The notes beneath the pieces are model-generated. The model did no database searches. It was given only the letters and a program-made list of their open reading frames with translations, and was not told where the DNA came from. Below, one piece after another: positions 24,187 to 30,654 of a DNA stretch of 36,685 bases. Source of the DNA: Paenibacillus sp. GTDB taxonomy: Bacteria; Bacteroidota; Bacteroidia; Bacteroidales; Muribaculaceae. Location of the stretch: positions 299,729 to 336,413 of the forward strand of contig JAMPHR010000004.1 of assembly GCA_023663345.1 (NCBI GenBank), in the 5' to 3' direction. The position numbers and the translations under genes were made by a program. The stretch's first letter is position 1. Each line of letters begins with the position of its first letter.

Positions 24187-24830
24187 TCAAAAAAAGAGTT
24201 ATCAACGGGTATATCATCCTCGGCCGACAGCAGATGATCGGGTATCATCACCTCGATGGACTCCACATCCATCTTCGTGACCTTATGGGACAGCATATTC
24301 TTGTATATCGACAGGATGTTCCGGCCATAGTTCTTGTTCATGGCCCATTTGCCCGACAGTGATTCCCACGATGAGGCCGATCCGCGCTTCACAAACGAGA
24401 ATCTCGGGTCGAGCATATTCTCGCCGTGAGGTATGTCGTCGTGACAGGCGTAGGCATAGAGGTGCTGTATCATGGCGGTGACTCCCTCCCTTACCGAGCG
24501 GAACGAGCATCCGCGGTCGCCACGGCGTTTCACTCCGAGCCCGCAGTAATTGTGGGCCGAGGGCTTCACGGCAGTGCCGTTGTCGAAACGGAACCATCCC
24601 GTCTCGATCACAGCCTGGCACAAGGCGATGTCGCCACGTATGCCATACAGCTCGCCTATCTCATAGAAAGCCTGGGCGATCTCGCGTGAGAAAGCCGGGT
24701 TGCGGGCGGCCACATACTGATACATTCTTTCAGGATCGGCCTGTTGGTCACCACGTATGGGTGTGCGGGCATTGGCGCAGACTGCGGCAAGGATGAGCAG
24801 AAGTGATGTGAGAAATCGTCTTGAGTTCAT
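24183..24830 (-). CDS. Secreted glucosaminidase-domain protein (GH73-like)
   Basis: The product has 215 residues with a signal peptide (MNSRRFLTSLLLILAAVCANA). The domain includes YGIRGDIALCQAVIETGWFRF, in which the Glu of IETG is the expected catalytic acid, then NYCGLGVKRRG and the long FRSVREGVTAMIQHLYAYA helix. YGRNILSIYKNML closes the fold. Such enzymes cut GlcNAc-MurNAc linkages in peptidoglycan for growth or separation. It is the first gene of the operon that continues into the helicase by a 4-nt overlap; both this gene and lpxB are read outward from the 110-nt gap at 24831-24940. Confidence 0.88.
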   Translation of the reverse strand: MNSRRFLTSLLLILAAVCANARTPIRGDQQADPERMYQYVAARNPAFSREIAQAFYEIGELYGIRGDIALCQAVIETGWFRFDNGTAVKPSAHNYCGLGVKRRGDRGCSFRSVREGVTAMIQHLYAYACHDDIPHGENMLDPRFSFVKRGSASSWESLSGKWAMNKNYGRNILSIYKNMLSHKVTKMDVESIEVMIPDHLLSAEDDIPVDNSFFE

Positions 24831-24916
24831 GATGTAGCAATGTTGTTTGCGTGAGGTGATGCCCTAATATAACACGCAAGTTAGTGATTTTTCTTCAAAC
24901 TGTCGCAAAAAAGTAG

Positions 24917-24924
24917 TAAATTTG
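24917..24924 (+). promoter_or_regulatory. -7 box of lpxB
   Basis: TAAATTTG fits TAnnTTTG and ends 16 nt before the lpxB ATG, predicting a leader of only about 10 nt. Confidence 0.5.
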
Positions 24925-24940
24925 TGAAAACTAACCGCTG

Positions 24941-26119
24941 ATGAAGTACTTCTTTTCGGCCGGAGAAGCCTCCGGTGACATACATGCCGCGCAAGTGATA
25001 CGCTCGCTCCGGGAGCAGGATCCCGATGCGGAAATCACCTTCCTTGGTGGCGACGAGATGGCCGCTGCCACCGGTCACGATCCGCTCATACATTACAGGC
25101 GCATGGCCTATATGGGGTTCATCGATGTGGCCCGGCATCTGCCCGAAGTGCTCGGAAATCTCGCCACGGCCAAGAAGGCGATCGCCGCTATGCGTCCCGA
25201 TGCTGTGGTGCTGGTGGACTATCCCGGATTCAACCTAAAACTGGCCGAATATGCCCATTCGCTCGGAATCCCCGTACACTATTATATAGCTCCGAAGCTG
25301 TGGGCCTGGAAGGAGTACCGCATAAAGAAACTGCGCAAGTACGTTGACCGCATCTACTCCATTCTCCCGTTTGAGCCGGAATGGTTTGGCGAACGTGGCG
25401 TGAAGGTGGAATATGTGGGCAACCCATCGGTCGAGGAGGTCGACGAGGCGCTCAAGGGCCTGCCGTCGCGTGAGGAATTCAACCGTATCTACGGCCTGGA
25501 CCAGAGACCGATACTCGCTATCGTGCCCGGAAGCCGTATGGGCGAGATCAAGGCCAATCTGCCGGTGATGGATGCCGTGGCGCGCCGTCACCCCGAGATG
25601 CAGGCCGTGGTGGCCGGTGCCCCGTCGATATCGCCCGAGGTGTACAGGGAGTACACTTCGTTGCCGGTGGTACATGCCACCACTCTGCAACTGATGTCAT
25701 ACGCCCGCGCCGCGCTTGTGACCTCGGGTACGGCGTCGCTCGAGAGTGCCCTGGCCGGAGCGCCCCAGGTGGTGTGTTACAGGGCGGTGGGGTGGAAATG
25801 GGCCCACGACCTTTTCATGCACATACTGAAGATCCCTTACTGCTCGCTCCCCAATCTCATTACCGGACGCATCGACCGCCAGGCGCGTGACGAGGTGAAC
25901 CGCGAGGCTGTGAAGAGCGGGGTGCGTGGATGGATAATACCCGAGATGCTTGTCCACAACTGTACGCCCGACACTGTGGATGCACAGCTCGCCCCGCTGT
26001 TGGGGGATACCCCTCAGCGCGAAGCCCAGCTTGAGGGATACCGGCAGGTGAGGCAACGACTCGCCACCAAGCGGTCGGCCGCAACGACGGTAGCTCGGCG
26101 TATTGCCGGAAAGGAATGA
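24941..26119 (+). CDS. lpxB: Lipid-A-disaccharide synthase
   Basis: The product has 392 residues, normal for LpxB (GT19). SAGEASGDIHAAQVI at the N-terminus, VVLVDYPGFNLKLAEYA, YYIAPKLWAWKEYRIKKL, VEYVGNPSVEEV, IVPGSRMGEIKANLPVM and VTSGTASLESALAGAPQVVCYRA are all family signatures. The enzyme condenses UDP-2,3-diacyl-GlcN with lipid X to make the lipid A disaccharide at the inner face of the cytoplasmic membrane. Upstream is a divergent gene; the next gene is convergent 18 nt away. The usual partner surE is not adjacent here. Confidence 0.97.
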   Translation: MKYFFSAGEASGDIHAAQVIRSLREQDPDAEITFLGGDEMAAATGHDPLIHYRRMAYMGFIDVARHLPEVLGNLATAKKAIAAMRPDAVVLVDYPGFNLKLAEYAHSLGIPVHYYIAPKLWAWKEYRIKKLRKYVDRIYSILPFEPEWFGERGVKVEYVGNPSVEEVDEALKGLPSREEFNRIYGLDQRPILAIVPGSRMGEIKANLPVMDAVARRHPEMQAVVAGAPSISPEVYREYTSLPVVHATTLQLMSYARAALVTSGTASLESALAGAPQVVCYRAVGWKWAHDLFMHILKIPYCSLPNLITGRIDRQARDEVNREAVKSGVRGWIIPEMLVHNCTPDTVDAQLAPLLGDTPQREAQLEGYRQVRQRLATKRSAATTVARRIAGKE

Positions 26120-26137
26120 CCGCTGTCATGACCGGTA

Positions 26138-26638
26138 TCATTTCGGCCACAACCGGTAAGTGACTCCTACGGTTACGCCCGGCGCGAGTCCGCGCGATGT
26201 GGCCGTCATGCCCGCCGTCACCCCTATGCCCCAGCGAGAGACCGGTTGCGGGACAGCGATGGTGTGGGTGATTACCGGCGAGGTCCGGTAGAGGGTGAGA
26301 GAGTCGAGCGACGGTCTCACTCCGCTCACCACCGCCCTGAATGTGGAGCATGAGTAGACACGTGTCTCGGCCTGGACAGTCAGTGAGTCACTGTCGCGAT
26401 GAGCGGTGACCCATTGAGTCGGAATTGTGACTGTGCGTGAAGAGTCCATCCGCCCGGTGGGTATGGGGATGCGCAGGCGCAAAGTGTCGCGTACAGTTAT
26501 AGTCTCGGTGATGCTGACCGGGACAGGCATACACATTACCGCCGGATCGTGCCTGAGTCCGCTACCCGTCGAACTGATGATATAGCCAGCCACCGTGCCG
26601 GTGAGCAATGCGATTGCAGGGATGAGAATTCGTTTCAT
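26138..26638 (-). CDS. Membrane-anchored hypothetical protein (DUF6808-like)
   Basis: The product has 166 residues from ATG 26638; an ATG at 26650 would add MVLF. A single hydrophobic segment (MKRILIPAIALLTGTVAGYIIS) serves as signal or anchor, followed by a polar beta-strand-rich region with VSITETITVRDTLRLRIPIP and many Thr/Ser. The C-terminus (WGIGVTAGMTATSRGLAPGVTVGVTYRLWPK) resembles paired strands of a small outer-membrane barrel domain. The layout is like Bacteroidales DUF6808 proteins, often found in prophages and integrated elements; that match is from memory. Its promoter shares a 16-nt motif at identical spacing with the promoter of the unidentified gene at 36409. Confidence 0.65.
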   Translation of the reverse strand: MKRILIPAIALLTGTVAGYIISSTGSGLRHDPAVMCMPVPVSITETITVRDTLRLRIPIPTGRMDSSRTVTIPTQWVTAHRDSDSLTVQAETRVYSCSTFRAVVSGVRPSLDSLTLYRTSPVITHTIAVPQPVSRWGIGVTAGMTATSRGLAPGVTVGVTYRLWPK

Positions 26639-26670
26639 AAACAATACCATTAAAAACCATTTGACCGTCT

Positions 26671-26715
26671 CAAAATTACATCATGAAACAACCCCGGAAG
26701 GTGCGATAATGTCGC
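26671..26715 (-). promoter_or_regulatory. Promoter with 16-nt semi-palindromic motif (site A)
   Basis: On the minus strand GCGACATTATCGCACC (26715-26700) is followed after exactly 21 nt by the -7 box TAATTTTG (26678-26671). The motif holds the inverted repeat TGCGA-N5-TCGCA if one flanking base is included. It covers the usual -33 position, where no TTTG is found. The same motif and spacing occur at 36356-36400. Confidence 0.6.
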
Positions 26716-26730
26716 ATACCCTCCGGGGTT
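26692..26730 (-). terminator. Hairpin after the B12-linked lipoprotein operon
   Basis: AACCCCGGAAGGT and ACCCTCCGGGGTT form a 13-bp stem with one G-U pair on one strand and a mismatch on the other. Its loop contains the 16-nt motif of site A. The T-run after it on the minus strand is weak (GTTGTTTC), so termination is uncertain and the hairpin may instead be regulatory. Confidence 0.45.
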
Positions 26731-26779
26731 GGCAGATAAAAAGAAAAATTGTCGTCTTATGGTAGCGGTCTCCTGAGAA

Positions 26780-28549
26780 TTACATTGAGAGGTCGCGGAA
26801 GTTGAACACCTCGGTGGAGACCTCGCCCAGCCATCCGGCCTTGGAGTTCACGCCGGTCTGTACCTTTATGAAGTCGATGTACTGGAGATTTACATGCTGA
26901 CAGGTGGGATACATGGCGTTCTTGATGAGGAACCCGTTGCGCTGTCCCGCTCCGCTTGTCGCATCGCTGCCGGTGATGTTGTCGGAACCGATATTGTCGG
27001 CATATCCCCATGGGTACGCGCTGTTGTCCCAGAATCCCGAGGATGAGTCCTGGGTTGTGCGAGCCGAAAGGCATGTGCCACGCAGGGTGTAGGTGTCAGT
27101 CTCGACCCATGCGGGATAATAATAATCCTGCCTGTGGAAAGCCTTGAGATAGTCCACTGTTCCCGATGCCCCGTAATTGTCGGTCCATTGGGTAGCCATC
27201 TTGGGTCCTGATGGTCGATAGTAGGTCACGGCATAGTCCTGACGGGTATCGGCCTTTCCGGTCTCGCTTCCGCGCAGCTCATACCACTCGTCGTCGGGCA
27301 GTCCGTTGCCGTTCACATCCTGCATCACATATACGATGCCCGGCTCGTTGGATCCGCCCGATCCCGAGGCTGCGTTGAGAAACGCATTGGCCATCACTGA
27401 GAAATCATAATCACCCTCGCTGCGTGGGATACTATGGTCGAATCCCACCACTATGTATCCGCCAAATCCGCCGAGCGATACGAACAGTTGCTTGTCGAGT
27501 CTGCTCTGCGCCCACTCGTTGGCGAGCTCCGGAGTGGTCTCTGATCCGGTCATGCCTCCGGTCTGGGTCTCGTTGATATACTGTCCCGGAGCCGGTATCC
27601 ACTCATACACTGTGGTGCTTGTGGCCGAGCTTGTGGCCGTGGCCTTGCGGAAGCGTTGCGCCTCGGTAGCGTCGGGGCATATCACCTTCACGGTCGAGAT
27701 CACCGAGTGGTCCACGGTGAGGTTCACTATGTACTCTCCGGCGGTCTCGGGCGTGAATTCCAGTGTGCGTCCCTCGCACTCCACGGCCTTGCCGTTGACG
27801 CTCCACTCGTAGGAGGTAGGCTCCGCGCCCTCTATTATAGGTGTAAGGTAGACGGGACGGCCGGCAAATGTGTAGCGGTCGGTCGACTTGATGAGGTAGC
27901 CCGGGGTGGGAAATGAGATCTGTATGGGCAGTTTCTCCACTACATTCACCGTGATCTCGCGGGTGTCGCTTCCGTCGATGTTGGAGGCAGTCACGGCGAT
28001 CTTGAAAGATCCGGTCGCGGTGGCGTTGAATGTGAACGATGACTCTTCGCCCGCAGGCTGGCCGTCGAGTGTCCACTCCACCTTGAACCCCTCGATGTCG
28101 CTGTTGCTGATGTCGGGGGTGATCACATAGTCCGATCCGAGAGCTATCGTCACCTCGTCGGCCGACAGCGGGAGCGAGATCACCGGAACGGCGAGCTCGA
28201 CCACCTCGACCTTAAGCTCCTCGGTGGCCGAGCCTCCCGGCGTGGTCACGGTGATGTCGAGATAGTATTCACCCGAGGCAGCCCAGGTGTAGGTAAGGGC
28301 AGGGGTTGTGGCTATTGTCGAGCCGTCGATGCTCCACCGATAGGTGGCATCGGCGGTCACATCCTTGTAGACGGGCGAGATGGTGAGTTCGTGCCCCACC
28401 TTCACGGTGTATATGCCGTCCTCGCTGTCGATCTCTATCCCGGGAGCCACGGCGGCCTCGATCACATCGTCCTTGTTGCACGACTGGAGCATTGCTCCGG
28501 CCATGATGGCCAGGGCAATGCCGATGAATGAAAAGAGTGGTCTGATCAT
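26780..28549 (-). CDS. Surface lipoprotein with PKD/Ig-like repeats
   Basis: The product has 589 residues with a lipoprotein signal ending AMLQSC. Residues about 40-115, 120-205 and 210-290 are three PKD/Ig-like beta-sandwiches (recurrent YRWSIDGS, VEWTLDGQ, YEWSVNGK and AGEYIVNLTV motifs). The C-terminal 290 residues form a separate globular domain with SLGGFGGYIVVGFDHSIP, a Ca-binding-like DVNGNGLPDDEWYELRGSE and FIKVQTGVNSKAGWLGEVSTEV, as in Bacteroidetes surface proteins of B12-type loci. It is co-transcribed 15 nt after the DUF4465-like lipoprotein gene under a cobalamin riboswitch, so corrinoid capture at the cell surface is the likely role. It is not a BtuG-type propeller. Binding itself is inference. 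Confidence 0.75.
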   Translation of the reverse strand: MIRPLFSFIGIALAIMAGAMLQSCNKDDVIEAAVAPGIEIDSEDGIYTVKVGHELTISPVYKDVTADATYRWSIDGSTIATTPALTYTWAASGEYYLDITVTTPGGSATEELKVEVVELAVPVISLPLSADEVTIALGSDYVITPDISNSDIEGFKVEWTLDGQPAGEESSFTFNATATGSFKIAVTASNIDGSDTREITVNVVEKLPIQISFPTPGYLIKSTDRYTFAGRPVYLTPIIEGAEPTSYEWSVNGKAVECEGRTLEFTPETAGEYIVNLTVDHSVISTVKVICPDATEAQRFRKATATSSATSTTVYEWIPAPGQYINETQTGGMTGSETTPELANEWAQSRLDKQLFVSLGGFGGYIVVGFDHSIPRSEGDYDFSVMANAFLNAASGSGGSNEPGIVYVMQDVNGNGLPDDEWYELRGSETGKADTRQDYAVTYYRPSGPKMATQWTDNYGASGTVDYLKAFHRQDYYYPAWVETDTYTLRGTCLSARTTQDSSSGFWDNSAYPWGYADNIGSDNITGSDATSGAGQRNGFLIKNAMYPTCQHVNLQYIDFIKVQTGVNSKAGWLGEVSTEVFNFRDLSM

Positions 28550-28564
28550 GGAGTCAGTGAGTTA

Positions 28565-30196
28565 TCAGAAACGTACTGCCACGTCGTCGTATGCGAAATA
28601 GGCCGGCTGGCTGAAGCCATATCCGTTGTCGCTCGATCCGGTGACGTTGAAGGCTACTTTTGCTACCTTGCCGAGCACGGAAAGATCCCAGCGGGTCCAA
28701 TCCTTGACCATCAGCCCCTTACCTTTGCACATATATATTGTGGTTTTGCCCACTTCGGTGCCTGCTGCATCATATCCGTGGGCCACGAGCTGTACCCAGT
28801 CATTTTCTCCGATATTGGTGGTGAGTCCGTTGCCGTCGATATAGCAGTTGAGGGCGTAGGTAGTGGCGTTGACATACATGTGGTCGATCACGCGCTCCAC
28901 GCCGTCGTAGAATTCAAGGGTGGGCAACTTGTCCGAGAGATTGGTCCCTGAATCGTCGTTATAGCCGAAATGTATGGCAAAGTTACGAGAGCCGTTGTTG
29001 CCACCGTTGCCGTAGACTGTGAGTTGGCTCATGAAGTCGCCATGGCCCTTGATGTCGGTCGAGGCATGATTTGACACGGCATGACCTCCGCTCCAGTAGC
29101 AGTACATGCCCCACATCTCGGGCATCACGTGCATCAGTTCCGTGTTGCCTTCATCATACCAGTAGTAAGGCTCATCCATACCGTATCCATCACCGTAAAG
29201 CAGTGGATCGCCATATTCCTTGGTGGCGATAAGGTCGCTCCAGGTGTTGATACTCTTGGAGCAATAATCGAGGGTGAAGGGGCTGAACTTGGCATCGGTA
29301 TCCTCGAATGTAAGCACTCTCAGTTCGTAGACACCCACCTGGAACTTCACTATCATGCTCTTGTTTGACTCCGAAATGGCCACTACCGAGATTGTTCCGG
29401 TAGGCTCGGCATACTTGTTCTCCTCCACGGGGGCGGTTACGGTGAGCTTGCCTCCGGCGTATGACACTCTCCATCCGTCGGGCTTCTGGATAGTGTACTG
29501 GGCCACGTTGCTCTCGGTCACATTATAAGTTTGGGTGGTTCCGTAGGCTATCTTCTGAAAACCGTCGACCCCCTCGATGGCAAATATCGGTGTGTCGGCT
29601 CCGGCACGGGGCAGATTGAACTCAGTGCCGTCGGCCATCACGAAACGCACGTAATCATTGTTGCTTGCATCGACGGTCTCAAACAGTGAGCTTCCCTCGG
29701 CCACTACATCGGTCCCCTGCCATGTGGCGCCGTTGTCGGTCGAGATCTCCCACTGCTTGGTGGTGGGGTTGATCTGCACTTTGGGGGCTATGCCGTCAGT
29801 GCCGTTGGCCTTCACCTTGTTGCCGTCCACGAGCATCCATTCACCGCCCACGGTCCAGTAATACACGCCGTCGGCATCCTGCTTGGCGGCTATCTGGGGA
29901 GCGTCGAGGCCGTCGACACCGTTGGTGATCTTGGCTTCGGTTCCGTCCGAGAATTTTATGGAGTATCCGTCGGTACCGGTCACCACATCGGTGACGGTGA
30001 CATTGTTCTGCAGGGCCTCCACGATTCTCTGCAGGGCCTCGATGTCGGAATTCATTTTATCCGATGCCTTCTCAAGCGCATCCACGCGGTTGGTCACATT
30101 GTCGACGGCATTCCAGATGTCGTTGTCGTCATAGCTGCACGATACTTGCGGGAGGCAAGCGGCGGCAATGGTAAGTGAAAGTACAAGTTTTCGCAT
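28565..30196 (-). CDS. Surface lipoprotein with DUF4988 and DUF4465-like domains
   Basis: The product has 543 residues with lipobox PQVSC. Residues about 25-65 are a coiled coil (VDNVTNRVDALEKASDKMNSD), followed by DUF4988-type repeats to about 200, with blocks such as GTDGYSIKFSDGTEAKITNG and WEISTDNGATWQGTD. After a linker Ig-like strand region (205-305), the C-terminal 240 residues resemble DUF4465, with TWSDLIATKEYGD, YWSGGHAVSNH, NFAIHFGYND and the ending YFAYDDVAVRF. The gene is the first one after the cobalamin riboswitch. Bacteroidetes B12 loci encode surface lipoproteins (BtuG, BtuH) that seize corrinoids before TonB-dependent import; this protein is a candidate for the same task, perhaps BtuH-like. 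Binding is not visible from sequence. Confidence 0.78.
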   Translation of the reverse strand: MRKLVLSLTIAAACLPQVSCSYDDNDIWNAVDNVTNRVDALEKASDKMNSDIEALQRIVEALQNNVTVTDVVTGTDGYSIKFSDGTEAKITNGVDGLDAPQIAAKQDADGVYYWTVGGEWMLVDGNKVKANGTDGIAPKVQINPTTKQWEISTDNGATWQGTDVVAEGSSLFETVDASNNDYVRFVMADGTEFNLPRAGADTPIFAIEGVDGFQKIAYGTTQTYNVTESNVAQYTIQKPDGWRVSYAGGKLTVTAPVEENKYAEPTGTISVVAISESNKSMIVKFQVGVYELRVLTFEDTDAKFSPFTLDYCSKSINTWSDLIATKEYGDPLLYGDGYGMDEPYYWYDEGNTELMHVMPEMWGMYCYWSGGHAVSNHASTDIKGHGDFMSQLTVYGNGGNNGSRNFAIHFGYNDDSGTNLSDKLPTLEFYDGVERVIDHMYVNATTYALNCYIDGNGLTTNIGENDWVQLVAHGYDAAGTEVGKTTIYMCKGKGLMVKDWTRWDLSVLGKVAKVAFNVTGSSDNGYGFSQPAYFAYDDVAVRF

Positions 30197-30220
30197 TGTG
30201 TGTATTGATTGGTTAATAGA

Positions 30221-30267
30221 AATACAAAATAACTCCCGTTTGCGCTATCGGTCGCGCTAACGGGAGT
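30221..30267 (-). terminator. Intrinsic terminator between riboswitch and lipoprotein gene
   Basis: A stem of about 14 bp (30231-30245 with 30254-30267, one mismatch) with an 8-nt loop is followed on the minus strand by TATTTTGTATT. It lies 35-70 nt before the lipoprotein start and about 115 nt past the aptamer, so it is a candidate expression platform. Confidence 0.65.
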
Positions 30268-30379
30268 ATGTATTGTCTGGAGGTATGATTCATTACGAAT
30301 CAACCGATGCCGGCAATGCTGAATTGTCCTTCATCAAGTAGACCTTGGCCCATAATCCCGTAGGCATAATCGATATGAG

Positions 30380-30595
30380 GCTATGGCAGGTCTTCTGACT
30401 CCGTTCCGTCCTTTCATCGCGCCTTCTCAAGATCCGGGGTGGGCCGGTTCCCAATGGCATGGTGCGACAGGACTGTTATATGGAACTTACAGCAGCGGGT
30501 ACTGTTCCGGATTCTCACCGGATTCCCTTTTCAATCTCCTCCGGGACATAAATCATGTCCGGCAGGTCCACTCCTGGACCTGGAGATACCATTGC
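30380..30595 (-). promoter_or_regulatory. Cobalamin riboswitch
   Basis: On the minus strand the conserved aptamer blocks occur in order. First is an opening stem region (from about 30595, GGTATCTCC). Next is GGGAATCCGGTGAGAATCCGG, running into AACAGTACCCGCTGCTGTAA, the B12 core (about 30530-30487). Last is the B12 box AGTCAGAAGACCTGCC (30400-30385). Together these match the adenosyl/hydroxocobalamin riboswitch class. High cobalamin should repress the two downstream lipoprotein genes. The TonB-receptor gene lies upstream of it and would not be controlled by this copy. Confidence 0.93.
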
Positions 30596-30600
30596 GGATG

Positions 30601-30608
30601 CAAAGGTA
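30601..30608 (-). promoter_or_regulatory. -7 box driving the riboswitch transcript
   Basis: TACCTTTG on the minus strand lies directly before the aptamer, after the TonB-receptor stop. A TTTG about 22 nt upstream could be the -33 element. It implies that the lipoprotein operon is a transcription unit separate from the receptor. Confidence 0.6.
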
Positions 30609-30654
30609 TTACTTTTTTTGTTTCGTAATGCAAATAACTCCAACTTTTTTTCGG

